From Convivina praedatoris (lineage in GTDB: Bacteria; Bacillota; Bacilli; Lactobacillales; Lactobacillaceae), in NCBI RefSeq assembly GCF_933208505.1, contig NZ_CAKOEU010000003.1: a DNA stretch of 64,000 nucleotides, one strand, 5' to 3'. Below, one piece after another: positions 25,171 through 33,668 of this stretch. The notes beneath the pieces were generated by a model, which was not told where the DNA came from, did not search any database, and saw only the letters and a list, made by a program, of their open reading frames with translations. The translations under genes and the position numbers were made by a program. Each line of letters opens with the position of its first letter. The stretch's first letter is position 1.

Positions 25171-26676
25171 ATGCAACTAACAGACCTAGTTTATTCAAAC
25201 TTTATTGGCTATTTAGCCACTCAAATTAAGTTACCCCGGGTGAGTATTATTTCTAATCAGTTAAACCTGTCAAACCGCAAGGTTTATTCCCTACTTCAAA
25301 AAGCTAATTTAGAATTAAAATCATCACATCAAACTTTTTTGGCAACTGGCCAAGAAATTTCTAAAGATCAAATTACGATTTTACAAAGAAAACTATTAAA
25401 ATATCCGGTTACCGACAGCATTAATTCTTATCAACGCCAGTTAATGATTGACATTTGTATGTCCCTACCTAATCAAAAATGGACGATTTCTAAATTTCAA
25501 ATGGTTTTTGAAGTTTCTAGAAATACCATTTTACGAGATATTGCCAAGCTCAAAGAACGTAAGAATTTCAGTCCAGTCTTTAATAAAAAAGATGGCTTCA
25601 CCTATAGCGAATCCATCTATTCTCTGCTGGTTCATGCCTACAATAAACTAGTATTACTGCAACATCAGCATGGTTCCTTAGCCTATTTTGTCAGTACATT
25701 GTATGATGATGTCAACTACCAAGATTACTTATCAATGAGTGAAGGGCTGCAAAAGGAATATCAAAAATTACTGGGTAAAACGATATCAGGTGCTAGTGCC
25801 TTAACTCTCTCGGTTTTTATCGTCTTGGCTTCCTTGTATGAAACGGCCCATCCAATTCAATCCCCAGATGAAATTTTTAATAGTCAAGACATCCAGGCCC
25901 TGACCAGCCGGCAAGAATTCAATGTTATTCAACAGTTCATGCCAATTGTTACCCAGGTAACTGAAAGCAATATTTCGGAATCGCTACAATTATTTTTAAC
26001 CCTGCAGTTACTTAGTTTAACCAAAGAACATGATGGTCACTTCAATGCCCAGTCCTTTCAAGATTTACTAATTTTAAGTGAACAAATTGTAGATTCTTTT
26101 TTGGCAATGTCTGGTACTGATATTAATAATAATCGCGTAGAAAAAAATCAACTAGTACGGGAAATTCAAACTCAATTGAAGCCGTTTTGGTTTGCTACTC
26201 GTTTTCAAAGCGTGAACGTTCACGAATATTTGTACCATGAATCTCACTTTGAAAAGTATGTGCAAGAGGCACTTACTCAAGAAAAATCATTAAATTTGTA
26301 TCATAGTTTATTTCCGATGGGTCTTTCCAATGATCAGATTACGATTTTGGCCATGATTTTGTACAACTACAATCTCAATCATCGGCCGATTAAAAAGTTA
26401 AATTTACTGATTTTAACTTCCCTGCCGGTCTATAGCCAAAATCTAATTAAAGCCTTTATTGAAAAATGTACGTTGGTACCAGTGAATTTAACCCTTAAAA
26501 GTTTAAATAATTATGATTACATTACTAACTATGTCGAATCCTACGATTTAATCATTACCGAATCAATGGAAATTAAGCTTAATTCCCCAACTTTTTTAAT
26601 CGGAAACGAGTTAACCAATAGGGAATTAAACCGTCTCAAGAATGTCTTATCTCAAATTTATTTAACGGAGGCCTGA
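25171..26676 (+). CDS. PRD-type (BglG/Mga-like) transcriptional regulator of the ula cluster
   Basis: A 501-residue regulator. Residues about 15-45 (SIISNQLNLSNRKVYSLLQKA) and about 95-125 (WTISKFQMVFEVSRNTILRDIAKL) form two helix-turn-helix units. The middle (about 150-390) resembles PTS regulation domains, and the C-terminus (LNLLILTSLPVYSQNLIKAFIEKC) resembles an EIIB-like domain that lacks an obvious phospho-Cys. The architecture is that of PTS-controlled activators such as MtlR or LicR. Divergence from ulaG suggests it controls the cluster. GGAGG precedes the ATG; the following HAD gene starts 2 bases after its stop. Confidence 0.8.
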   Translation: MQLTDLVYSNFIGYLATQIKLPRVSIISNQLNLSNRKVYSLLQKANLELKSSHQTFLATGQEISKDQITILQRKLLKYPVTDSINSYQRQLMIDICMSLPNQKWTISKFQMVFEVSRNTILRDIAKLKERKNFSPVFNKKDGFTYSESIYSLLVHAYNKLVLLQHQHGSLAYFVSTLYDDVNYQDYLSMSEGLQKEYQKLLGKTISGASALTLSVFIVLASLYETAHPIQSPDEIFNSQDIQALTSRQEFNVIQQFMPIVTQVTESNISESLQLFLTLQLLSLTKEHDGHFNAQSFQDLLILSEQIVDSFLAMSGTDINNNRVEKNQLVREIQTQLKPFWFATRFQSVNVHEYLYHESHFEKYVQEALTQEKSLNLYHSLFPMGLSNDQITILAMILYNYNLNHRPIKKLNLLILTSLPVYSQNLIKAFIEKCTLVPVNLTLKSLNNYDYITNYVESYDLIITESMEIKLNSPTFLIGNELTNRELNRLKNVLSQIYLTEA

Positions 26677-26678
26677 TA

Positions 26679-27509
26679 ATGTCAGCTATTAAACTTATTG
26701 CCCTAGATATGGACAACACCCTACTTCTTCCCGATAAAACCTTATCCAATCAAAATCAAAAAGTGTTAACGGCTCTACAAAAAAAGGGGATTAAAATCGT
26801 CCTTACCACCGGACGTCCCTTTCCCAATGTTAAGCCCTTTATTGAACCACTCAATTTAATTAATGATGACTTCGTAATTTTATTTAACGGCTCCCTAATT
26901 CTAGATCTAGCCGCCCAAGAACCCTTATTTAATCAGCCTTTTTATTTAGATGAATTATCCTCCGTCTTAAATCTAATTCATAATTTAAATTTGCCAGTGG
27001 ATTTAATTAGCCAGGATCACGTTTATGCCATCAAAGAATATGGTCAATCAGCCTATATTGATTTTGTTGGCAATCTAATCGATTATAGTCTCACGGGACT
27101 GGACCAAATTCCGATGGGCACAACCTTTAATAAATTTCTCGTTTGTGCCGATGAAAGTCAATTGGATTATCTAGAGGACGTACTAGCCAAAACACCAATA
27201 TTGACTAAGAATTTGAATATGATGCGTTCGCGGCGAACTCTATTGGAATTCATGCCCAAGGGCGTTGACAAGGGCAATGCCTTAAAATATCTCTTGCACC
27301 ATCTTGGCTTGAAGCCGGCTAATTTAATGGCTTTTGGTGATGAGGAAAACGACCGTTCGATGCTTCAACTGGCCCATGTCAGTGTTGCAATGGATAATGC
27401 CATTCCCAGTATCAAAGCCATCACAACTGATGTAACTAGCAGTAATGCCGATGACGGAGTTGCCCAGTTTTTAACTAAATATTTCAAACTTGAATCGTTT
27501 CAATCATAA
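26679..27509 (+). CDS. Cof-type HAD-superfamily phosphatase
   Basis: A 276-residue haloacid dehalogenase family IIB hydrolase. Motif I is LIALDMDNTLL (Asp9, Asp11), motif II VLTTGRPFPNV, and motifs III/IV are KGNALKYLL and MAFGDEENDRSML. A C2-type cap sits between (about residues 85-190). Such proteins dephosphorylate sugar phosphates or flavin precursors; the substrate cannot be read from sequence. GGAGG precedes the ATG, and it is co-transcribed with the regulator, suggesting a role in relieving sugar-phosphate build-up. Confidence 0.9.
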   Translation: MSAIKLIALDMDNTLLLPDKTLSNQNQKVLTALQKKGIKIVLTTGRPFPNVKPFIEPLNLINDDFVILFNGSLILDLAAQEPLFNQPFYLDELSSVLNLIHNLNLPVDLISQDHVYAIKEYGQSAYIDFVGNLIDYSLTGLDQIPMGTTFNKFLVCADESQLDYLEDVLAKTPILTKNLNMMRSRRTLLEFMPKGVDKGNALKYLLHHLGLKPANLMAFGDEENDRSMLQLAHVSVAMDNAIPSIKAITTDVTSSNADDGVAQFLTKYFKLESFQS

Positions 27510-27544
27510 CTAGACCATTGATTTTTTAAAAATTACAAATTGGT

Positions 27545-27573
27545 TTGTATTACAATTGGTATAGCTATATAAT
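27545..27573 (+). promoter_or_regulatory. Promoter of the nucleotidase/aldolase pair
   Basis: TTGTAT (27545-27550) and a perfect TATAAT (27568-27573) are 17 bases apart, placing the transcription start near 27580. The TTG of this -35 is also the nominal first start codon of the downstream frame and so cannot be the true start. Confidence 0.8.
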
Positions 27574-27622
27574 ATCCTTGTTCTCCTTATTAAAAAGCTC
27601 GAATAAGGATAAGGAGGTATTA

Positions 27623-28216
27623 ATTATCAAACTTAAATTATTTTTAGATATGGACAATACCATTGTTGATACCCTACCCGTTTTAAATCAAAGTAATCAC
27701 GATTTAGACCAGTATGGGGTCACTAAACCCGATCAAATTCCCGGGATTTTTCGTAACTTAGCTAGCCTTCCGGGATCTATTGACGGTATTAACCAACTAA
27801 CTAAATATTACGACCTCTACATTTTATCAACGGCACCTTGGTACAACTCTAGTGCCTGGCAGGATAAATTAGAATGGTTGGCTGAACATTTTGGCAACGA
27901 TGCTAGGAGTCCTTTTTATAAAAAGGTCGTGCTAGCTCATCAAAAGGATTTAGTCAAAAATAGCGACGCCATTTTACTTGATGACCGCCCCTATCATGGA
28001 GCTAGTGCTTGGAATGACGCCCAACTCGACAGTTTTTGGCTTCAGTATGGCTATGATCAGCACTTAGTTTGGCAAGATCAATTAGTTCCTTTCTTAATTG
28101 AAATTGCCAAAACACCGGGAAATAGCTTACACAGCCGAATCAATACCGCTAATCACAACCATCACTACGACTTGCATAGCCCCAATGATGACTTTAAAAA
28201 AGAAGGATGGGAATAA
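27623..28216 (+). CDS. 5'(3')-deoxyribonucleotidase-like HAD protein (NT5C family), apparent ATT start
   Basis: A HAD hydrolase of the 5' nucleotidase C type. Motif I LFLDMDNTIVDT is at the extreme N-terminus, motif II is ILSTAPWYNSSAW and motif IV ILLDDRPYHG. The likely role is dephosphorylating nucleoside monophosphates or a related phosphate. A perfect AAGGAGG (27611-27617) stands five bases before ATT (27623) and eight before ATC; no ATG, GTG or TTG lies between it and the catalytic Asp. The only upstream candidates are TTG codons within or at the promoter. Starting at ATT gives about 197 residues and the N-terminus (M)IKLKLFLDMDNT, matching homologues. The stop is 2 bases before the aldolase gene. 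Confidence 0.75.
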   Translation: MIKLKLFLDMDNTIVDTLPVLNQSNHDLDQYGVTKPDQIPGIFRNLASLPGSIDGINQLTKYYDLYILSTAPWYNSSAWQDKLEWLAEHFGNDARSPFYKKVVLAHQKDLVKNSDAILLDDRPYHGASAWNDAQLDSFWLQYGYDQHLVWQDQLVPFLIEIAKTPGNSLHSRINTANHNHHYDLHSPNDDFKKEGWE

Positions 28217-28218
28217 AA

Positions 28219-29100
28219 ATGACAATTGTAGCTGCAAAAGAAATGGTTCAACAAGCACGTGACCATGGGTACGCCATCAGTGCTTTTAACACTAATAACC
28301 TTGAATGGACGGAAGCCATTTTACGAACGGCCCAAGCCCAACAAGCACCCACAATCATAGCTGCATCCATGGGTGCCATCAAATATATGGGTGGTTATCA
28401 CACGGTTGCAAATTTAATCCGTAATTTAGATCAAGAACTCAATATTACTGTTCCCATTGCCATTCATCTTGATCATGGTGATTTTGAAGCGGCTAAGGCA
28501 GCGATTCAGGCTGATTTTACTTCGATCATGTTTGATGGTTCTAATCTTCCGCTAGCTGAAAATCTTTCTAAAACCAATGAAATCGTAGCCCTAGCCCATG
28601 CTCGCAACATTTCCGTTGAAGCCGAAGTTGGCACCATCGGTGGCGAAGAAGATGGCATTATTGGCAATGGCGAAATCGCTTCAGTTAAAGATGCACTTAC
28701 CATGGCGGCTACTGGTATCGATTTTTTAGCTGCTGGAATTGGTAATATCCATGGTCAATACCCGGCCAATTGGACTGGTCTAAAACTAGACCATCTTCGG
28801 GAATTAACTCAGGCTGTTGACGCTGCCAGCGGCTATAAAATGCCATTTGTTTTACATGGTGGTTCAGGTATTCCTGATAACCAAATCAAACGGGCGATCG
28901 AGCTTGGCATTGCCAAAGTAAACGTAAATACTGAAGCTCAGTTAGCCTTTCACCAGGGCCTACGTGACTTTATTTTAAGTAATCAAGATTTAGAAGGTAA
29001 AAATTATGACCCCCGTAAACTCTTAGCACCTGGCATTCAGGGCATTGAAACAGCCCTGGCCGAACGAATTGCCGTTTTTGGCAATGGTAATCGTATTTAA
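28219..29100 (+). CDS. fba: Class II fructose-bisphosphate aldolase family (FbaA/GatY-like)
   Basis: A zinc-dependent class II aldolase of 293 residues. Motifs are IAIHLDHGDFE (zinc-binding His), TSIMFDGSNLPLAENL, VEAEVGTIGGEEDG, GIGNIHGQYPANW (zinc His), LHGGSGIP (zinc His) and KVNVNTE. It could use fructose 1,6-bisphosphate, tagatose 1,6-bisphosphate or another ketose phosphate; the chemistry is clear but the substrate is not. ATG 28219 is chosen over ATG 28207 because the latter directly abuts the AGAAGG ribosome binding site. It is the last gene of this plus-strand unit, ended by a strong terminator. Confidence 0.92.
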   Translation: MTIVAAKEMVQQARDHGYAISAFNTNNLEWTEAILRTAQAQQAPTIIAASMGAIKYMGGYHTVANLIRNLDQELNITVPIAIHLDHGDFEAAKAAIQADFTSIMFDGSNLPLAENLSKTNEIVALAHARNISVEAEVGTIGGEEDGIIGNGEIASVKDALTMAATGIDFLAAGIGNIHGQYPANWTGLKLDHLRELTQAVDAASGYKMPFVLHGGSGIPDNQIKRAIELGIAKVNVNTEAQLAFHQGLRDFILSNQDLEGKNYDPRKLLAPGIQGIETALAERIAVFGNGNRI

Positions 29101-29107
29101 AATAGTA

Positions 29108-29149
29108 CAAAAAAGGTGTTAGTCATTTTAAAATGACTAACACCTTTTT
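29108..29149. terminator. Bidirectional terminator between fba and pyrE
   Basis: A near-perfect palindrome (AAGGTGTTAGTCATTTT paired with AAAATGACTAACACCTT) has A and T runs outside both arms. It ends both the aldolase transcript and the converging pyrimidine operon. Confidence 0.92.
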
Positions 29150-29779
29150 TTATTGCCATGCTTGTGGGTTTTGTCGCCACTGGGCCAAGCTAGTTAAATC
29201 ACTTTCGCTCAACTGACCTGATTTTTGAGCCATAGCCATTAATTCACTAAAAGTTGTCAATGGATAGAAAGGAATTTGAGCTGCTTCAAAATTAACCTGA
29301 CTAGCTGGTAACTCGTAGGAGAAAATCGATACCACACCAACGACCTGTCCGCCACTGGCATTAACGGCTTTAGCCGCTGCTAAGACCGAACCACCTGTTG
29401 AAATCAAATCATCAATTAAAACTAAGCGTTTCCCCTCAATGGCGGCTCCTTCGCTTTGCCGACCAGCTCCATGATCTTTAGGCTTAGAACGCACATAAAC
29501 CATGGGTTTTTCCAACAGATCAGCCACCCAAGCCGCATGAGGAATTCCGGCTGTGGCCACCCCACCAATAATATCAACCTGATCGAATTTTTCGGCAATT
29601 AATTCCGTTAAACCACGGGCAAGCCGCTGGCGAATCGTTGGAAAACCAATTGTTAAACGATTATCAGTATAGATTGGACTTTGAATCCCCGATGCCCAAG
29701 TAAAGGGCTTTTGTGGTGAGAATTTAACAGCCCCAATATCTAACAAATCTTGGGCAACTTGCGCTTTAATATCAGTCAT
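29150..29779 (-). CDS. pyrE: Orotate phosphoribosyltransferase
   Basis: PyrE joins orotate and PRPP to give orotidine 5'-phosphate. The PRPP-binding loop is RLVLIDDLISTGGSVL; other marks are FTWASGIQSPIYTDNR, IIGGVATAGIPHAAWVA and YVRSKPKDHGAGRQSEG (flexible catalytic loop). At 209 residues the length is normal. It is the last gene of the pyr operon; its start lies within the end of pyrF (8-base overlap), so the two are coupled. Confidence 0.97.
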   Translation of the reverse strand: MTDIKAQVAQDLLDIGAVKFSPQKPFTWASGIQSPIYTDNRLTIGFPTIRQRLARGLTELIAEKFDQVDIIGGVATAGIPHAAWVADLLEKPMVYVRSKPKDHGAGRQSEGAAIEGKRLVLIDDLISTGGSVLAAAKAVNASGGQVVGVVSIFSYELPASQVNFEAAQIPFYPLTTFSELMAMAQKSGQLSESDLTSLAQWRQNPQAWQ

Positions 29780-30470
29780 TTTCGCTCCATTCTTTTACTA
29801 CGCGTTGATAAGCGGCTACTGGGTCGCTAGCCTGGGTAATACTTCGGCCAACGACAATCCCATTTGATCCTAATTTGTGAGCTTGATTGGGACTAGCAAC
29901 CCGATTTTGATCCTGATGGTCATCGCCTGTTAAACGAATTCCGGGTGTAATTTTCAAGAAACTAGCTGGTAACTGCTGATTGATTAGCTCTGCCTCCCAG
30001 GCTGAACAAATCACCCCTGCTACTTTAGCTTGAGCGGACAGCTGGCTTAGATGAACCACACTTTGAGCTAATGTCTGCTGACTTTGCGAAACTAACTGGT
30101 ATTCTGTTTCACTAAAAGAAGTTAACTGAGTCACGGCTAGTAATTTTAAACTAGCTGGCGCACTTTGATGAGCAGCGGCCAACATAGTAGGCCCTCCAGC
30201 GGCATGCAGGGTTAAATAATCAACACCTAAAGCAGCCACTGATTCAACCGCTTTAGCCACTGTATTAGGAATATCATATAATTTTAAATCCAAAAAAATT
30301 GGAAAACCGGCAGCTTTAATTTCTCGGACAAAGTCAGGACCGGTAGCATAAAATAATTCCATCCCTATTTTGACGGCTGGCTTTAACTTAGCCGCATCAA
30401 ATAAATTTAAAAATTCACGTGTTGGTTCAGCGCCAGGAAAATCTAGCGCTATAAATACTGGTCCAGCCAT
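29772..30470 (-). CDS. pyrF: Orotidine 5'-phosphate decarboxylase
   Basis: PyrF makes UMP from OMP. The catalytic DxKxxD is LDLKLYDIPNT; FIALDFPG and the phosphate-binding VASPNQAHKLGSNGIVVGRSITQA are also clear. The start at 30470 is preferred (AGGAG five bases upstream); the ATG at 30473 lies too close, and a GTG at 30485 would swallow the ribosome binding site. This gives 232 residues, normal for the family. It lies 18 bases after carB and overlaps pyrE. Confidence 0.96.
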   Translation of the reverse strand: MAGPVFIALDFPGAEPTREFLNLFDAAKLKPAVKIGMELFYATGPDFVREIKAAGFPIFLDLKLYDIPNTVAKAVESVAALGVDYLTLHAAGGPTMLAAAHQSAPASLKLLAVTQLTSFSETEYQLVSQSQQTLAQSVVHLSQLSAQAKVAGVICSAWEAELINQQLPASFLKITPGIRLTGDDHQDQNRVASPNQAHKLGSNGIVVGRSITQASDPVAAYQRVVKEWSEND

Positions 30471-30488
30471 CATAACTCCTATCACTTT

Positions 30489-33400
30489 TTATAATTCAGT
30501 TACGGTTAAACTTTGACTTTCTAGGACATCGAGGAAGGCTCGGACTGTGTCAAAGGCTGTGAAAAGTGGCAAACCATTTTCAATTGCGGCTGCTCGAATT
30601 TTTTGACCATCTTCCTCGGCCCGGTCATCAACAGGAGTCGTGTTAATCACCACCTGAATGCGCTGATCTTGCATAGCAGTCACCGGATTATTAGCTGATT
30701 CGCCGAGTTTATCCAAGCGTTCCACCGGTAAATTATGCTTCGTAAAGTAATCGGCCGTTCCAGCAGTGGCATAAACAAAGTAGCCCAAATTGCGGAAACG
30801 CTCAGCCAAAGCTAAAGCTTCAGCCTTGTCCCGGTCGGCGACCGTAAAGAGCACGTTACCATACTTTGGCACTTGAATACCAGCGGCCACAAAGGCCTTA
30901 TAGAGCGCTTTAGGCAAAGTGAAATCAGAGCCCATTACCTCTCCGGTGGACTTCATTTCAGGTCCCAAAAGTGAATCAACCAAGGGTAACTTAGTAAAGG
31001 AGAAAATCGGAGCCTTGACATGTACCATTTCGCCACTAGGTACCAGGCCGGTCGTCAAACCTAAATCAGCCAATTTTTCACCCAGCATCACTCGAGTTGC
31101 TAATTGTGCTAGGGGCAGCTTAGTTACTTTAGAAATAAAGGGTACCGTTCGCGACGCTCGCGGATTAACTTCGATGACATAGGCTTGATTCTCATGAATC
31201 ACAAATTGAACGTTCATTAAACCAATTGTACCCAGTTTAATTGCTAAACTCGTGGCCGCTGCCACCATTTCATCTTGAACTTTTTGTGAAAGACTTTGCG
31301 GTGGATAAACAGACATGGAATCACCCGAATGAACACCTGCTCGTTCAATATGTTCCATAATACCTGGCACCACAGTAGTCGTACCATCTGACAAGACATC
31401 CACTTCGGCTTCTTTCCCAGTTAGATAAGAATCAATTAAAACCGGATGATCATGGGAAACCTTAACCGCCCGCTTCATATAATCTTTTAATTCATCATCG
31501 TCAACAACAATTTCCATGGCCCGACCACCCAGCACATAAGAAGGTCGAATCAAAACCGGATAACCAATTTCTTGGGCTGCTGCTAGGGCCTGGTCAACCG
31601 TCGTAGCCGTTTTACCCTTAGGTTGTGGCAGCTGCAATTCCTGAATTACCTGGTTAAAGGCTTCTCGATCTTCGGCCCGATTCAAATCAGTAACGGAAGT
31701 GCCTAGAATTTTAACGCCCGCTTCATCTAGACCAGCGGCTAAGTTGATGGCTGTTTGGCCACCAAATTGTACTACTACACCGGCTGGCTGTTCTAAATCA
31801 GTGACATTCAAAACATCTTCTAAGGTTAGCGGTTCAAAGTACAATTTATCTGAAATTGAAAAGTCAGTTGAAACCGTTTCAGGATTAGAATTCATGATAA
31901 TGGCTTCAAAGCCAGCCGCCTGAATGGCCTTAACGGCATGCACCGTAGTGTAATCAAACTCGACTCCCTGACCAATCCGAATTGGTCCTGAACCCAAAAC
32001 CAAAATTCTTGGCTTTTGGGCGACAACGGATTCATTTTCCTGTTCATAAGTTGCGTAATAGTACGGTGTTTGTGACTCAAATTCAGCCGCAGCCGTATCA
32101 ACCATCTTATAAACAGGTAAAATACCATTTTCTTTACGGAAATCACGAACGACCTGCGCATCCACCCAATCCCATAACTGCGCAATCGTTGTATCGGCGA
32201 AGCCATTTTGCTTAGCGTAGCGCAAATAATCAACATCATCGACATGCTGCGGTAATTCAGCCTCAATCTCAACAACATGTAAGACCTTGTCTAAGAAGAA
32301 TAAGTCAATCTTAGTTTTGGCATGGATTTCTTCCACCGTCACGCCACGCCGCATTAGCTCGGCCAAGCGGAACAAACGATCATCTTCAGCTGGCATCAAG
32401 CTCTCTAACAAACCTGCTGTCGACCAGTCTTCAAAGCGAAGCTCATTAAGCCCATCAACCCCAATTTCTAAGGAACGCACTGCTTTTAAGAGAGCTTCTT
32501 CAAAGTTACGGCCAATGGCCATCACCTCTCCCGTCGCCTTCATTTGCGTACCTAAATGCCGATCGGCTGTCACAAATTTATCAAAAGGCCAACGTGGAAT
32601 TTTAACCACCACATAATCCAAGGCTGGTTCAAATTCGGCCTTAGTTGTTCCAGTCACGGGGTTCATAATTTCATCCAAAGTTAAGCCAACAGCAATTTTA
32701 GCCGAAACCTTGGCAATTGGATAACCAGTTGCCTTGGAAGCCAAAGCCGATGACCGAGAAACTCGTGGATTTACTTCAATAATGTAATATTCATAAGAAG
32801 CGGGATTGAGCGCCATTTGAATATTAACCCCACCCTCAATTTTGAGGGCCCGGATAATTTTCAAAGCAGCATTGCGCATCATTTGCAATTCACGATCAGA
32901 CAAAGTTTGGACTGGGGCGGTCACAATTGAATCGCCAGTGTGCACACCAACCGGATCAAAGTTTTCCATGGAGGCCACAATCAAGGCATTGTCGTGACTG
33001 TCACGCATGACTTCGAATTCAATTTCCTTCCAGCCAGCGATTGAACGTTCAATCAACACCTGAGTAACTGGTGAAAGTTCCAAACCATTTTCAGCAATGG
33101 TAATCAATTCGGCTTCATCTTCGGCAATGCCTCCACCGGTTCCACCTAGGGTATAGGCTGGCCGAACAATCACTGGATAGCCAACCTCATTGGCAAAGGC
33201 CACGGCCTCATCTACCTGGGTGGCAATGACTGATTCAGGAACGGGTTCATTTAGCGCTTCCATCAATTCCTTGAAGTCTTTGCGATCCTCGGCCTGTTCA
33301 ATGGCCGTCAACTTGGTCCCGAGTAGCTCAACGTCCAATTCTTTTAAAATACCAGCCTCAGCTAAATCTTTGGCTAAATTTAAGCCAGTCTGGCCACCCA

Positions 33401-33668
33401 AGGTTGGCAGCAGGGCATCTGGCCGTTCTTTTCGAATAATCCGGTCTAAAAATTCAACCGTCAAGGGTTCGATGTAAATCTTATCAGCGATTTCAGTATC
33501 GGTCATAATCGTAGCTGGATTAGAGTTGACCAATACGACCTGATAACCTTCTTCTTTTAAAGAAAGCGCCGCCTGAGTTCCAGAATAATCAAATTCAGCG
33601 GCCTGGCCAATCACAATTGGTCCCGAACCGATAACTAAAATTTTTTGGATGTCTGTCCGCTTTGGCAT
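30489..33668 (-). CDS. carB: Carbamoyl-phosphate synthase large subunit
   Basis: The 1059-residue synthetase subunit uses ammonia from CarA, bicarbonate and two ATP. It has two homologous ATP-grasp halves: the first starts KILVIGSGPIVIGQAAEFDYSGTQA, the second about residue 555 with RILVLGSGPIRIGQGVEFDYTTVHA. Both carry IEVNPRVSRSSAL / IEVNPRASRTVPF metal-binding segments. The C-terminal about 130 residues form the allosteric MGS-like domain (LALAERFRNLGYFVYATAGTADYF). The start overlaps the carA stop (TAATG). It belongs to the pyrimidine operon, so it should be repressed by PyrR and uridine nucleotides. Confidence 0.98.
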   Translation of the reverse strand: MPKRTDIQKILVIGSGPIVIGQAAEFDYSGTQAALSLKEEGYQVVLVNSNPATIMTDTEIADKIYIEPLTVEFLDRIIRKERPDALLPTLGGQTGLNLAKDLAEAGILKELDVELLGTKLTAIEQAEDRKDFKELMEALNEPVPESVIATQVDEAVAFANEVGYPVIVRPAYTLGGTGGGIAEDEAELITIAENGLELSPVTQVLIERSIAGWKEIEFEVMRDSHDNALIVASMENFDPVGVHTGDSIVTAPVQTLSDRELQMMRNAALKIIRALKIEGGVNIQMALNPASYEYYIIEVNPRVSRSSALASKATGYPIAKVSAKIAVGLTLDEIMNPVTGTTKAEFEPALDYVVVKIPRWPFDKFVTADRHLGTQMKATGEVMAIGRNFEEALLKAVRSLEIGVDGLNELRFEDWSTAGLLESLMPAEDDRLFRLAELMRRGVTVEEIHAKTKIDLFFLDKVLHVVEIEAELPQHVDDVDYLRYAKQNGFADTTIAQLWDWVDAQVVRDFRKENGILPVYKMVDTAAAEFESQTPYYYATYEQENESVVAQKPRILVLGSGPIRIGQGVEFDYTTVHAVKAIQAAGFEAIIMNSNPETVSTDFSISDKLYFEPLTLEDVLNVTDLEQPAGVVVQFGGQTAINLAAGLDEAGVKILGTSVTDLNRAEDREAFNQVIQELQLPQPKGKTATTVDQALAAAQEIGYPVLIRPSYVLGGRAMEIVVDDDELKDYMKRAVKVSHDHPVLIDSYLTGKEAEVDVLSDGTTTVVPGIMEHIERAGVHSGDSMSVYPPQSLSQKVQDEMVAAATSLAIKLGTIGLMNVQFVIHENQAYVIEVNPRASRTVPFISKVTKLPLAQLATRVMLGEKLADLGLTTGLVPSGEMVHVKAPIFSFTKLPLVDSLLGPEMKSTGEVMGSDFTLPKALYKAFVAAGIQVPKYGNVLFTVADRDKAEALALAERFRNLGYFVYATAGTADYFTKHNLPVERLDKLGESANNPVTAMQDQRIQVVINTTPVDDRAEEDGQKIRAAAIENGLPLFTAFDTVRAFLDVLESQSLTVTEL

